From Apophysomyces variabilis (lineage: Eukaryota > Mucoromycota > Mucoromycetes > Mucorales > Mucoraceae), in contig MZZL01000409.1 of NCBI GenBank assembly GCA_002749535.1, positions 1,867,608 to 1,931,607 of the forward strand: a stretch of DNA of 64,000 bases, in the 5' to 3' direction. Position 1 is the first letter of the stretch. Each line of letters starts with the position of its first letter. Positions 43,865 to 56,342 of this stretch are shown one piece after another. Below the pieces are notes generated by a model. It was not told the origin of the DNA and made no database searches. It worked only from the letters and a program-made list of their open reading frames with translations. Both the position numbers and the translations under genes were made by a program.

Positions 43865-45435
43865 ATGACCGAGCTTGCAACAAGCTCAACGTCCCGACCG
43901 CGATCACGTTTGATTTGCGTTGTAGCCTTCGGCGTCTTTATTTTATTATGGGTTTCAGCCTGGTCATGGAACGATGGATCGCAGTTGATATTGCCAGGTC
44001 CCAGTAGCGAACCAGAAAAAGACAAGTCCACCGTTCTTCCGTTACCAAGCAATACCACAGCATTATGTACTCCCGATTCTTTTAATATTGGTCGATGGCA
44101 GTACAAACCCATTGAGCTCTCTTCAAAAACGCCAGGCGCGGTCGAGCAAGCTGTGGGTTACCACTGCCCATGGTCATTTGCACATAAATGTTATCAACGT
44201 ACCGAGGAGAAAGGAGAGTTTGAACGTAGTAAAAAAATGTAAAGTGTTTCATGATTTTTTGGTACCGTCCGCCAAGAAAAAGAGGGATTGACGTAAGGTT
44301 CATCTTTCATTAGCATTGAGTATCAATGGAAACCATCCAGCTGTACTCTGGCGCCTATGGACGAACGGGCTATGGCACGTCATTTCAAGACCCATCCATT
44401 ACTACTCGTTGGTGACTCGATCACTCAGCTTCAGTTCGAGAGTCTTTGGTGCTTTCTCGGTCTGGATATGACAAGTCCCAAACGGGATACGAATCTGACC
44501 GGTGGTCGGCCAGACATGTGGGTCAGTCAGCTAGTTCACACTGATCTGGTAGACACCGATGCCGTAAGCCTGGCATATCTTCGATCAGATTATCTTGTGC
44601 GTCTAGACGATTTCAAAATAATGGACCCCTTAGATGATGAAGGCTATTTGATTGGGAAGGGTAGCAACTTCCCTTGGTAAGCCAAAAAAAAAGTCCAAGG
44701 CGCTTAGTTTTCTCCACAAGCTAACTGAATCGTATTTTAAGGGTACATGCTTTACCACGGTTTGACTATATCATGATCAACACAGTACGTAAAGAAGTCA
44801 CGAATGCTTTCTTAATCATTCACTGACTATTTCTCACACACACACACACACACAAAAAAAAAGGGTCCGCACTGGCATCCTGACTTGAAGTGGGGGCCTC
44901 AACGAACACGGCACGAGCTTTTGGAAGCGTATTCCAAGGCCATGGATGTTGTCTTCAAATACCTTAAAGAACATGTGCAACCTCACCAACGCGTATGGGT
45001 ACGAAGCACTCCCTATGGACATGCCAAATGTTCCAAGTACAAGGTACCCTTTAAATACCCACAGCCGCCGACAGGTAAACCAGGGGAATACGAATGGGAC
45101 ATGCTGCAGAAGTTCGACATGGTGTGGAAGGTGAGTATACCGAACCTGTTGACAGCAAGCACCAACAACATTTTTTTTTCTGCAGAATTGGATTGAACAA
45201 GAAAAGGATGAACGGTTCCTTTTCTTTAATGTATCCTTATCTAATTTACGTGGTGATGCTCATTCCCGCCCGGATTCGGATTGTTTACACACGTGTATAC
45301 CTGGTAAACATCGATTGATAGTGAGTAGGCAACCTTGTGCTCATCATTCTTTTTCTAGGTCCGGTGGATGACTGGAACAAGTTACTGTATAGCGAACTAG
45401 CCAAATTGTCTGCCGGTATTGCCCTTACTTCTTAA
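43865..45435 (+). CDS. PC-esterase/TBL-like (SGNH-type) type II membrane protein
   Basis: About six exons. The N-terminus MTELATSSTSRPRSRLICV... has one membrane anchor (VVAFGVFILLWVSAW), so the protein is probably type II in the Golgi or plasma membrane. The second exon continues ...SIEYQWKPSSCTLAPMDERAMA after a GT-AG intron (about 44230-44311). The catalytic GDSI motif follows: PLLLVGDSITQLQFESLWCFLG. Then WVHALPRFDYIMINT, GPHWHPDLKWG, and near the end SDCLHTCIPG-PVDDWNKLL. This matches the PC-esterase family (trichome birefringence-like/Cas1-like acyl-esterases) that modify polysaccharides. The last exon reaches stop codon 45433-45435. A microsatellite (CA)n at 44834-44854 sits in an intron. 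Confidence 0.82.
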
Positions 45436-46056
45436 TCCAACAAAAACAAAAAGAATTACGCGAATAAAAAGTAAACAAAGAGGAAGAGCTGGTTTCTTTT
45501 ATCTTCAAGCATAGTGACTTATGAACCAAGAAGCGATCGCAAGTCTTTGGTTCTAGCTGTTGCTGCCGACTGACTGGTTGTCAGGGGTAAAATCGACTGG
45601 TTACGATGGGTGGGAGTACTACAGATTTATTCCTACGGGATGTTTTAGTTTACACCGTTGACATGCTGAACGTCTTCACTGGTGGATCACTTCGACCTAG
45701 TTCATCAGCTCACATGCCGCCTAGCGTCTTTTGGTTAGCACGTATTGCGGTAGCCACCACAAGTTCCATTGCATCATTCCCACTAGCAATAGCTCTTTTC
45801 TTTCATGGGTCCCGCAATTGACCAAGAAAATATATCGCATTTCAGAGGAACGTTTCGCAGATGATTATTTAGACAGTGAGTTTAGTCAAAAGGTTTAGTT
45901 TAATACGTGGTTTTGAATTCTTATGACTTGATACATCTTTTTTTTTCTATGCACATCTACAGATAACTTTCCTGTTAATTTTAAATGCATCTTTCGGTGC
46001 GTACAATCAAAGTTAGGGATAATCAAGTGAATGGACGGTCTTCTGCGTGTATGCTT
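45436..46056. other. Spacer with a small hydrophobic reading frame
   Basis: A frame at 45606-45821 (+, 71 codons) starts MGGSTTDLFLRDVL and has one hydrophobic stretch (IAVATTSSIASFPLAIALFF). A downstream exon-like piece (LTKKIYRISEERFADDYLD, then NNFPVNFK across an apparent intron at about 45881-45961) is in another frame, and no intron joins them convincingly. There may be a small membrane-protein gene here, of unknown identity. Confidence 0.35.
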
Positions 46057-47895
46057 TCAGTGTACGACGAACATTCCGTGTAAAGTGCTATTATTGGGTG
46101 CTGGTTCGATATTGAGTAGGCGAGTCAGAAAATCGTATATCTCCACGTTAAGAAAAGGAGCAACAACGTTTCCCAAGCCGTACCACTGCTCGATTTTTGG
46201 ACCTTTTGCCATAAAAATCGCATGCATTTCCGGGGCACGGTTGTCATAATTATGGTCTCCTCGTTCTGTTTCGTTGAGATCACGGCGAAGTAACATATAG
46301 CCGATTTCAGGAATGATGATGATGGGGGCGATCCTATCCATATTGCGGTAATGGAATCTTTCTGGAACCTCCTGGCGTAAATAAACTTCGAAGTGTGGAT
46401 TTGCCACTGCCTGTGTGTGGTTACGAAGCTCCTCGTATATCTTTTGGATTGCATTGCCAGGAGTGTCCGGCAACAGTTTCAGTGCAGTTCCTTTCTCGTC
46501 ATCTCGCAGATAAGATAGCGATGTAGGCGACAGAATATCGTCGTAATATATCCATTTACTGGGATCAGTCTCAGTCATGCCGTGGTCACTGACCTAGACA
46601 AAGAAAATAAGAAACAGGTTTTGTTTAAGCTTTCTGGTTGACTCACTATAACCATATGAACATGAGGATCTAGATGTCGTTGTGATAGCCCGTCCAACAA
46701 ATAAGCAACCGAAGCATCCACAGTTGCGAGCGATGAATCCATCTGTCACAAAAGCTTATTTAAACTTAATCCTAAATTCGGTTTGTAACCATACATGTGT
46801 TCCATTCGTGCCTGCACGGTGTCCCTCCATGTCGATTTGGGGTATATAAACCGCAATAAACTGCGGCCTTTCGTCGTCTGGCATATCCAACCATGCTAGC
46901 GTCGTATCCATCTTTTCCATGGGTGTTGTACTGTCATTGTAACTTAGTACGTAGTTTGCCCTGACATGTTCAACAGGAACTGTCGAACCGGGCCACATAT
47001 TAACGGCGGTGCGTATACCTTGTAAAGCCGAAGTCACCCAGATCTACATATTGCCCCCCCCCTTTAATTAAGATTTTCGTGCCAAGTCTGTCACTACGCC
47101 TTGCAATTACCGGTTCTCCCTTCCACCACGCAGTTTGTTCACTGATCGAAGGTTGGTTGTGATAGAACGTCTGGTTCAGCTTTGGATCGTAAAAGCTGTT
47201 AGCGACGATTCCATGTACTTCCGGGTACAATCCAGTGGCTAGTGTCCAATGGTTGGGAAACGTAGTTGGCTAGTAGTTCGTTAAATTTTTTAGATACCAA
47301 CTTTAGCACCTTACGGGGAAAGAAGGATACATGTACTCGGCATGCACGCCGTCAGAAGCTTTTCTTTCCTTTCAACGGTCAGATTTCCAGCCAATACTTC
47401 GTGTACATGTTTTTGCTTTTTCTTTACTGACCTAACTTCAAGAGGTTTGGCGTGACACCCCTTTGAAGGAAATCGGGGCGAAATCCGTCTAGCGATATTA
47501 AGATGACCGTAGTTTGAAAATGATGAGTGCCGTTAGAATAAAGTGGATCCGGCTTGCGATGTTTTTGAAAGGATGAAATGTACCGAGGTACGATAATTTT
47601 AAGCAACACAAGTAGCATAAGGAAGAAAATCCCTAAGATGCTGTAACGCAACAACGGATTATCCTGCATAGATATCATTCAGTTCCGATTTTGTTTGCCT
47701 TTACTACATTTATATATTCACTACCCAAATAGACGGCTCGAGTATTTCTTCGTCATCGACTTCTAACACTTCCCAGTCATGTTCATCCTGCTCAGAATCA
47801 GTGTCTCCATCTTTTGGTAGCAAAAGTGCGTTTGGATCGTCCTCTGACGATTGAGCTGGTTCCAAAGGAATAGATTCGTGTGGTTGAAGTGACAT
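46057..47895 (-). CDS. Ectonucleotide pyrophosphatase/phosphodiesterase (NPP family)
   Basis: At least seven exons. The first (47895 down) is acidic, followed by a membrane anchor (YSILGIFFLMLLVLLKIIV) in the next exon, so the protein is type II. Metal-site motifs follow: TTVILISLDGFRPDFL, then MYPSFP...TTFPNHWTLATGLYPEVHGI containing the nucleophile threonine, then WWKGEPIWVTS (joined across intron 47101-47040), YIPQIDMEGHRAGTN, and VSDHGMTETDPSKWIY. The C-terminal region runs to 46057. The catalytic Thr, Asp and His positions are all present, so it is probably active on nucleotide or phosphodiester substrates outside the cell. Exon joins in the middle (46600-46760) were inferred from VDASVAYLLDGL. 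Confidence 0.9.
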
Positions 47896-47980
47896 GTGGC
47901 GAAGAAAAGAAGAAAAAGCAACACAACAGCACAAACTCCCTATTTTTTTTCTTTCCCGCTAAAACACCAACCATCTATTT

Positions 47981-48196
47981 TCAAATACCAATGCTAAACC
48001 ATTCCGCGAATTTGTAGAAAACATGTCCCAAATTAACAATGCTCATTCCTACTGAAATAATACAGAATGGAGTGCAGTACAGCATTCCGCATTCCAACGC
48101 AAGGTCTCTTCCCAAGAAGCAAGGAGAAAGCTCCTGCAAAAGCGCTTTATATTCAAGTCGCTCAGGTAATTTAGGAAAATATCTTAGTCCCATCAC
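47981..48196 (-). CDS. Hypothetical small membrane protein
   Basis: A frame of 71 codons (MMGLRYFPKLPERLEYK...) ends in a hydrophobic Cys-containing segment (CIISVGMSIVNLGHVFYKFA). It is adjacent to the start of the NPP gene on the same strand. I do not recognise it; it could be noise. Confidence 0.3.
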   Translation of the reverse strand: MMGLRYFPKLPERLEYKALLQELSPCFLGRDLALECGMLYCTPFCIISVGMSIVNLGHVFYKFAEWFSIGI

Positions 48197-48413
48197 GCGA
48201 ACAGATTATGTTTAGTATTTGTTCTTGTTCACCGTGTATATTTTTCTATGTAGAAAAGAGAGAATGATTTGATAATACTTATAGGATCAATGAAAGGAAG
48301 GTCAAAAAGGGTTGGAGATGTACATGCAAAAGAGTATTAGATGCAACAAAAAGAAATGGGTGTGTGAGAGAGTATAATTGAACAAGATGACTAGAGAGAG
48401 GGATGCAAATGGG

Positions 48414-50445
48414 TCATGATAGCTGAGGATCGAACGATGAAACACTCTCACGGCGAGGAAGAAACGACAAATTACCCGGGAAACCAAACGCAGCACCAGT
48501 TGGTGTCGAATGTGTACTAGTGCTACCATTGTTATTCTGGCGCACGCCCTAAGTATCAGGAGTATAGCTCGAAAGGTTAGTTAACTCATTCACTAACCAG
48601 TAATTCCACTTTCCTCTTGCACACTTACCAATGGGTTCTTGCTAAAAGATAACCGAATACCCCCTTTGACGGAATTGCTCAAAGCATTCCCATTGAGCTT
48701 TTGTAGTGCCTGAGTTGCAAATGCAACATCCTCAAACTCGACAAAGCACATCGGACCATTGGATTTATTACGGAAGGACAGCCGCTTGTAGCCTGTAGAT
48801 TTAGAAAATAAGGACTTGAGTTCGTCTTCACTGGCATTGGGAGGTAGGTTGCCAACATAGAGCGTATTACAAGGTGGATTATGATCAGCCGGATTTGTAC
48901 TCCCAACAGCTCCGAAGTTACGAAAGGTAGGTGAAGTCACCTCTGGTGAAAGCAGACCGACATTATTCCCAGATATAGATGTATTAATGGTCATGTCTCC
49001 AAGGCGTTGAGTAAGTGAAAATTCTCCCACATCGTCTTTTCCATGTTCTGCAGCTTCCTCCAGTACGCTACTTAGACCAGCGTTAGGAGGCGGAAATGTG
49101 GTAGGATTGGATGCCATGGAACCAGGCTTCGATGCTGGGTGTAATCCCCGGTCTATATGAAGAGGTGTTGATTTGGAAAGGTAGTTTATAGGCGCATTAT
49201 TATCAAGCTCGAGGATGTTCTTAGCACTAAGTCGATGAGCAAACCCGGGAAGACGTGAAGAAGTTGAGGGCATGATTGACCCTGATATATTGAAAATATC
49301 ACCGACAGAGGCTGCTCTTTCAAATGATTGGGCGCGTGAGGAAAAGGCCGATTCGGCGAACGTGGCCGTGGGTGAAAAGAGATCGGGGTAGAAATCGGGA
49401 TAAGAGAAGTCGTTGTTCGCTGTGGTTGTGTCGTTAGGGATAGCTGGGACGGAATGAAAGGCTTCATATGCTGCATGATTTGTCGTGGATGGAAAGGGAA
49501 ACCTCTTTGATGGATAAATAGGATAGGAGTTGGTAGGTGTTGGAATAACTGGTATTTGAGACGGCACCTGTTGAGATGATGATTGCTGTGTTTGTTGCTG
49601 CTGCTGCTGTTGTTGTACTGGCGGTAGAGACTGCTGTTGCTGTTGCTCACTGGACAATCCGCGTTTCGTATGTAGGTTCTTTTTAGCCATTTCCGCCTTT
49701 AGCATTGAGCCTTTCTCGGCATCTACTTTACGCCCGTTCAAGATGTCTCGTGCTTCTAACGCTTCAAAGCGAGTCCGGAATTTCGCAAATCCAATCTATC
49801 CAGTTCACTATCAGTCACTTTTCATCCACCCCACTCTTTTATAATTCTTACAGTTTGCTTTCTAGAACTGTTCCCGTTGCTGATACCAGGATCCTCTTCC
49901 TGATCCTTACTCGGGACTTTGAGTGTTGCGGCTTCAAACCCAGGTGAGAATATAAACATGTTCTGAAATTCTCGTTCTTGCATATCGTCAGGAAAGCCGA
50001 CCACAAAAATAGTTGAGATTTCTTCGGCCATGTTCGGGTTCGCACCATTTGTGGCGATGCTTTGGTTACCATTGGCATTACCAGGTAGTTGCTGAACATA
50101 TGTTGCTGCTTGACTAAGACTTTGGCTAGTTGCAGAGGATGGAGTAGCGGAAGTGCCAGTAGTCATCATGGAGAACCCATGGGATGCACCCGGCGGCATA
50201 GGCGGTAGTCGGAGGTTACCCAGCGGTGGGGAAGTGGACGAATAAGGTCGGTGAAAGGATGCCACTGTTGATAATTTGTAACCAAAGGACCCTTTTAATA
50301 TTGACGAAAAGAAAGAAGCAAGCCGTTCCTTCGCGGGCTTCTTTGTACTTTCTTTGGTGAAAAAGTGTGTAAAAAATATTTGACTCGAAAAATTTTTCCA
50401 TTGCTCTTGTTTCCTGGGTATCCACTTTCTTTTTTGGCATGCCAT
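48414..50445 (-). CDS. Whi3-like RNA-binding protein with two RRMs and a poly-Q tract
   Basis: Three or more exons. RRM1 is in the exon ending at 49822: [21 protein letters not shown], continuing across an intron to [25 protein letters not shown] glutamine-rich segment (interrupted Q runs at about 49560-49650) and a long Ser/Pro-rich linker follow. RRM2 is [22 protein letters not shown]...[21 protein letters not shown]. An intron (about 48632-48551) joins SFSKNPL to GVRQNNNGS, the typical Whi3/Mei2-type ending. Whi3 binds mRNAs such as that of a G1 cyclin and, through its poly-Q part, condenses into cytoplasmic assemblies; in multinucleate fungi this localises cyclin mRNA. The N-terminal start is uncertain (50445 is the longest plausible ATG; a spliced start is possible). 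Confidence 0.85.
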
Positions 50446-52171
50446 TGTGTAACCTTAGTGACCTTTCGTAGATTGCTTCCATTTGGCACCCTTTCTTTTG
50501 AGGGTTAGGCTTGCAGCCTGAGTCATACGCTAATTGCTCTCTCCACTTTCACTTTGGAATCTCTCAGCTGATACGCATCCCCCAAAATTAATGTTGCTGG
50601 GCATAGAAACGAAAGTGTAAAACTAGAAATCGTACGCTTAGAAAAACAGAAGGCGCAGAGTCAGAAAACATTGTCTCATATCGGTATTTCAACGAAAGCG
50701 TAGGATTTTGTGTAAAAAAAAAGCACAAGGAAGTGGTGCTGTAAGCATGTGAGCAAAATATTCACCAGAGTAATACATTCTCGGTACAGCCGACCATCAT
50801 ACTCAGGACCTTCAAAATAAGCTACGGATGAGAGCCTGTCTACCAAATCCCACAGCAATGAAAAATCTGTTAAGCAATGCTGCTTGTGTGAGGAACGCAT
50901 CGGTGAAGTGGACCCGTATACCACGGATGCAACTTGTGGAGGTACTTTGACCGCCTCGCTTCTTTTATAAACTGTTGAGGACCCACGTTCGCTGAGGAAG
51001 AAGATAATTAATCATTAACAATGAACAGTTGAATCGCAGAAAAGAGGGCGTGTGACTAATCTAGCGGAGGAACGTAAGAAACTCTTATAGATTTACTGAC
51101 AGCGCTTGTTTTACAGTTGCAAAGCGAGTAAGAAACCATACAAGGCATTAATTTGAACAGCTTCCAAATCTCCAAACCACTGTATATATCCTGACAATAC
51201 GATATTAAAAGTCCCCAAAGAAATAGATCACACTTCCATTTGCATAAAATACAATGAGAGCAAATACCAAGTACAAGTGATAATTTGGTTATTTATTGCA
51301 AGGGAAACAAAACATGGACTTCATTGTACGTAACAGACAGAGTCAAAGAAAGTACTTGCCCAATATTTCCATGCTTACCAGGAGAGTGAAAACGACCGTT
51401 ATTTTCACCCGCACTCTCGGCGTTACGCTTTGGTTAAATTTAGCTAGACGATAGCGAAGACTGCTAGCGAGAGCAGAAAGCATCAGTAACGCAAGGGTTT
51501 CCATCCTTCGTAAGTTCATAGTATTCTACACTGATGCCTAGCAAAACTCTACGGCAGCTGATGTTCCATTTTAAGGTCTACCGAAGGGTGTGTTTGTATT
51601 GGCAGGTCGGAGAATTAACACCTACGCATACACCTTGGACCGATCGATCGTTCTGTGTCGAGGACATCTGCTTGACTTTATGTTCATAAGTTTCCGAAAT
51701 AGGACAGGACTAAAGGAGCCCCAAAAATGATACTGCACGCACGGGATGCCATTTCTATTAGACATGGTAAAGTTCATTGATGGTCATCGGGATATATCAT
51801 TGTTGTGTTTGCATGATGTCTATATATGAGACTGTACACTTCTATATTGATTATCGTGTCCTTCGGGTTTCCGTGCGCTTCTTATGCGGACATGTTGCGC
51901 TAGATCTTTTATAATTATTAAGCACTGAGGAAGTTGCATGTTTATATATTGAATTAGATGAAATGGGTCTTAGCTATCGAATTCATAGCATGAATGAATA
52001 GCTTTCCTTTAGTCGTTGATATGGATCCCTTGAACAAGGAAACAGTAAATGATTTGAACAGATTAAGGGTCGCAAGAGGAATTTGTTGTGCCATAACTGC
52101 TTACGGAAACTTTGTTCATTTGTACATGATTGTCCTGAACGTTCAATAAATTGACAGGAGGAAGAGGCAGA

Positions 52172-52205
<34 letters not shown>

Positions 52206-52809
52206 GGTATTGCTTGTTAATCAAAAGGTATTCCCTGCTTAATATATCCCAGAAAGAAAAGAGAATGATAGGGTACGATGAATGCTTACAAAGAATTAAA
52301 AGGAGAAACAGAAAATTTCACCATGTACGTAGCTATTTTCTTTTCTTTTTGAATCACTATCGCGTCCTGTGTGCCTGTTACCCTTGGTGCTCAACATGCT
52401 CAAATCTAGCCAGCGACTTATCTATCCAGCAAACGCCTTCAACGCTGAAAGTGGGTTTTTCGAGATTGATCTGTCCGATATAACACATGATGCACAAAAA
52501 TTCCTTTCCTTTTCCAAGTGTAAGTTTGTTCATTAGCTTTTGGACCAAGCCATTATAATCAGCGGAAAAAATAAGCAATGGTTTATAAAAAGAACTAACC
52601 AAATCTTCTCGTTTACTTTATTATTATTCTGCCCGACTCTTCTTTTTCTGTCCTTTTTACTTTTTTCTTCACTCTTCCGTCACTGCGCACATACGTGTGT
52701 GTGCATCTCTGTGTGGTGTGTGTTTTTATATATCTACGTTTTGTGTGTGCGTACATTTGCCTCTGCTTGTCTATGTGGGTGATTCCATACATGCGTGTAT
52801 GTTTACACT
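50446..52809. other. Spacer of 2.4 kb with one unassigned minus-strand frame
   Basis: A minus-strand frame at 50676-50924 reads SLLWDLVDRLSSVAYFEGPEYDGRLY. It looks like real coding sequence, but I cannot name it; it may be the last exon of a decayed gene. A pure (AG)n microsatellite lies at about 52177-52202, and T-rich and GT-rich tracts precede the ankyrin gene (52600-52780). Confidence 0.4.
52177..52202. repeat. (AG)n microsatellite
   Basis: Uninterrupted AG dinucleotide run of about 13 units. Similar short GA runs occur near 40230 and 43561. Confidence 0.85.
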
Positions 52810-53967
52810 ATGCCATCCCTACTTTTACGTGCTTTTACTCCATTTATTTCACATAAATATCCGACGCCAACAGCACAAGATGCCGATCTTCAGCAAGTAG
52901 TACTTCTACCTATTGCTAAACCAGACATCTCTATCTGGCGTGCTGCCGAAAAGGGAGACGTAAACGCTATTCAGTACTACATCCAACAGTCTTCTGATCC
53001 CGCAAGTCTTCTCAATACGCGAGACCCAAACACAGAATGCACATTATTGCATCTAGTCGTGTCCAATAACCGCGATCCTTTACCTCTCATGCAGCTTCTG
53101 CTCGAACATGGTGCAGATGCAACAGCCCGTAACGTGTATAACGTTCAGGCTATTCACACGGTTTCCCTACACAGCTCAGAACCACTGGCCTGTATTCAAC
53201 TGTTACTGGATTATGATGCTGACCCGAATGCATGCGACGGCGATGGCTGGACACCGTTGCATTACGCTGCCCGGTTTTGTCGTGCGCCCGAGCCCGTGCT
53301 TCAACTGCTCGTTCAAAGCGGCGCAGATATTAATGCCAGGGACACTAACGCCAAAACAGCTATCTTTGGACTTTTGGCGAACGGCGACCATCATACGACA
53401 TTAGACTGGTGTATTCACGTAGTCAAAGCTAATGTAGCTGTGAAAGGCGACTTTCTGGATCAACAGACAAGACGAACACGTCAAGGAACGATTGTTATGC
53501 AGGCTGCCAAGTACGGACGGCTGGAGTGTCTTAAAGTGTTGTCCAAATCTTCGGTTGCCATGGCAGCGCTGCGAACCGTGTTGACACGAGATGAATTGGA
53601 TTACTGTATTACTTTCATCGAGCGGCTACGCCATCAAGAAATTGAAAAGGAAAAAGAAGAAGAACAACCGGTGGACTTGGTGGATATTCCGCAAGAGAAG
53701 CCTAAGCGAACAAAATTAGAAGAAATGTTAGTCATTTTACAGGACATTATCCAACTATTTGAAAAGCAGCCTACACAAACAGAAGGTCAGTTATCACGAC
53801 GACGAACATCGCTCTTACTCCGTGCAAGTATCCGTAAACACAAACAATTGCTGCTACCACCTACGATTTCCGAAGAAACTGACAGCGAAGATGGAAATCT
53901 TGGATTATTAAAACGTATGACTCATTTATTCTCTCGCCATAAGCCGAAAACGCAGGAAATCGTGTAA
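52810..53967 (+). CDS. Ankyrin-repeat protein
   Basis: A single exon of about 385 codons from the ATG at 52810. After a short N-terminal part come five or so ankyrin-type repeats with the TPLHxAA signature: ISIWRAAEKGDVNAIQYYI, CTLLHLVVSNNRDPLPLMQLLLEHGADAT, AIHTVSLHSSEPLACIQLLLDYDADPN, GWTPLHYAARFC...VLQLLVQSGADIN. The C-terminal third is charged and probably coiled-coil (IEKEKEEEQPVDLVDIPQ), ending in a basic tail. Ankyrin repeats bind proteins; the partner cannot be told from sequence. The true N-terminus could lie in an upstream exon. Confidence 0.8.
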   Translation: MPSLLLRAFTPFISHKYPTPTAQDADLQQVVLLPIAKPDISIWRAAEKGDVNAIQYYIQQSSDPASLLNTRDPNTECTLLHLVVSNNRDPLPLMQLLLEHGADATARNVYNVQAIHTVSLHSSEPLACIQLLLDYDADPNACDGDGWTPLHYAARFCRAPEPVLQLLVQSGADINARDTNAKTAIFGLLANGDHHTTLDWCIHVVKANVAVKGDFLDQQTRRTRQGTIVMQAAKYGRLECLKVLSKSSVAMAALRTVLTRDELDYCITFIERLRHQEIEKEKEEEQPVDLVDIPQEKPKRTKLEEMLVILQDIIQLFEKQPTQTEGQLSRRRTSLLLRASIRKHKQLLLPPTISEETDSEDGNLGLLKRMTHLFSRHKPKTQEIV

Positions 53968-54311
53968 AGCAAGCAATACAAATAAAGTTGATCTTCCCTC
54001 TTTTCCTTCCGTGGTTCTCTATTAGTGATTATTGCAATGATTCGAGAGTGCTGTATCAGCGGTAATGTTATGTTACGCTTGACTTGACGGAATATCTTCC
54101 CACGTGCACGTAGGTGCATTTTCACGAGCTTTTTGATCCTGTTCCCACGAGCTAAACACAAATCAAAAAGTCAAAGGTGGGGTAAAGGTTTACAGTAAGT
54201 TACACAATCACAAATCCCAGGGCAACAATTACCCTTTAACCTTTAGATCATGGAAACATAGTGTTAGACAAACAAAGAGAAATTCATTTCATTTATTTCA
54301 GATACTGCATG
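53968..54311. other. Spacer with a possible terminal exon
   Basis: On the minus strand, an exon-like end reads SSWEQDQKARENAPTCTWED...SSQA with a stop near 54076, preceded by an acceptor-like TTTAG. No upstream exon was found. It could be the last exon of an unannotated gene. Confidence 0.3.
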
Positions 54312-56102
54312 TTAGAGCGAGGTGTTTCTGGCAACAGCCTTGTCCTGGACAACCTTTTCTAACCCTAGCTGTTTATCGGTCCACATGGGCGTGGGAACTT
54401 CAGCATTAGTCACGCCAACGCCAGCGCAACCGCCATCAGCAGCCCAGTCATCAACGCGTTTGAAACCGTAACGGGACCAGATAGTTTCAAGCGATTCAAC
54501 AAGTTGATCGATCATCTTGCCGTTATGACCCGGAGTTGGGGTGATACGGAGACGCTCCTCACCGCGTGGCACAGTCGGGTAATTGATGCTCTGGACGTAG
54601 ATTGAATGCTCCGATAACAATTCGTCAGAAGCAAGCTTAGCTGCAGCAGCATCACCAAGCAAAACGGGTACAATGTGCGATGGATTGGGCACAACAGGGA
54701 TACCAAGCTCAGCAAGTCTTGACTTGACCACACGTGTGTTGATCTGCTGCATATGGCGTTCAGCGGTGGATTTCTTGAGGTACTTGACTGATTCCATCGC
54801 GCCGGATACGACGGCGGGGGGTAAGGACGTGGTAAAGATGAAGCCAGGAGCATACGAACGGATCATATCCACCAAAGCGGCAGATCCGGCAATGTAGCCA
54901 CCGACGACACCATAAGCCTTTCCAAGGGTACCGGTGATGATATCAATTTCATCCATAATGCTACCATTGCCCATCATGGGTTGGGCAGCGTTTAAGTCGT
55001 AATCCAGATGCTCGGCAACACCAGCACCGCGTGGACCGTACATACCGACGGCGTGAACTTCGTCTAGGAAAGTGATGGCTCCGTACTTCTTGGCTAAATC
55101 CACGATCTCGCGAATGGGACCAATGGAACCACACATGGAATAGACGGATTCGAAGGCAATAATTTTGGGTACGGAAGGATCGACAGACTGCAAGAGCTCC
55201 TCAAGATGAGCCATATCGTTATGTCTGAAAATCTTCTTTTGAGCGTGCGAGTGACGAATGCCTTGGATCATAGAGGCATGGTTAAGTGCGTCGGAAAAAA
55301 TGACACAGCCGGGGAGTTTGCCGGCCAGGGTTGCCAAGGTTGCATCGTTGGCTACATAGCAAGACGAGAATACAAGAGCACCCTCCTTATGATGCAAATC
55401 AGCCAATTCAGACTCCAATCGAAGATGCAAATCGGCGTTTCCCGCGATATTGCGCGTACCACCAGCTCCTGCACCGTAGCGGTCCAGAGTACGTCTATTA
55501 CAAACAAAGACATCAGAGTTATTTCCTATGTTCCGTTTATATCTGATGCTTACTTCATTGTTTCAGTAAGGACAGGGCTTCTTCCCATGCCTAAATAATC
55601 GTTTGCGCACCAAACAGTAACCTCGTCCTCGACGCGAGCGGTGTGAGCTCGAGGAAACTTCTGAGCCAAACGATTGATGTTATTAAAATAACGATAGCTC
55701 TTGTCTTGATGTTTCTTCTCCAGCTCATGTTGATAGAATGCCTCGTAATCGAAAGGCTTGGATTTCGAGTGATGAGAGATAGGAGACGGGTTGTTCTTGA
55801 TGACTAACGATAACAATGGGAAAGGGCTAAGAGGGTTGTCTAATTTGGGTCTTTCCAAATTTACCTGTATCCTGCATAGGTGCAGCGTTGACAGGGGTCG
55901 ATGGCTTTTGAGCAAGAGCGCGAGTAGTCGAGATGTCGCGAGACTTGGCCAAGATGGCTTTGCTCATGACGGGGCATTGCTTTGCCTTGGTCAAAAGAGG
56001 GTTTCCTTGACTGGAGGCAGTAGATAGTCTACGCAACGAGGCGGCCGATGCTACGTGGATAAAAGGACACGATTTTTTTGCTTGAGCAAGTGCAAACTCC
56101 AT
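54312..56102 (-). CDS. HEM1: 5-aminolevulinate synthase, mitochondrial
   Basis: Three exons (56102-55865, 55803-55554, 55494-54312) give 556 aa. The N-terminal presequence has two Cys-Pro heme regulatory motifs (KSCPFIH with C12 and KQCPVMS with C43), consistent with import or stability control by heme. The core has [62 protein letters not shown] and the PLP-binding GTLGKAYG with Lys about residue 355. The enzyme condenses succinyl-CoA and glycine to 5-aminolevulinate, the first step of heme synthesis, in the mitochondrial matrix. All motifs and the length are normal. Start 56102 is the ATG directly before the first heme motif. Confidence 0.97.
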
Positions 56103-56342
56103 CGCACAAAAGAAGAGAAGGGTGAAGAGAGAAAGTGTTGAGGAACAAGAGTGTAAGAGGAAGGAGTAAAGCGGTGGCTATTTGGGGACAAAAAAATTTT
56201 CATTTTTATTCTCAATGGTCCGGTTAAACCATTCCCGGAGATACCGGATCCAGAGATGGTTAACAATCAAGGTGAATTTACGTGACTAACACTTATTCAC
56301 CGAGCACCTGGGAACAGGACTCCCTTGTCATACGAAATAGCC
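56103..56342. other. Spacer between HEM1 and Sec20 genes
   Basis: Short, AT-rich; holds the HEM1 promoter (minus strand) and the Sec20 3' flank. No gene. Confidence 0.5.

Noticed and set aside
50676..50924. Possible kinase-type C-terminal exon (minus)
   Set aside because: It looks coding, but no kinase motif is present nearby, so no family was assigned.
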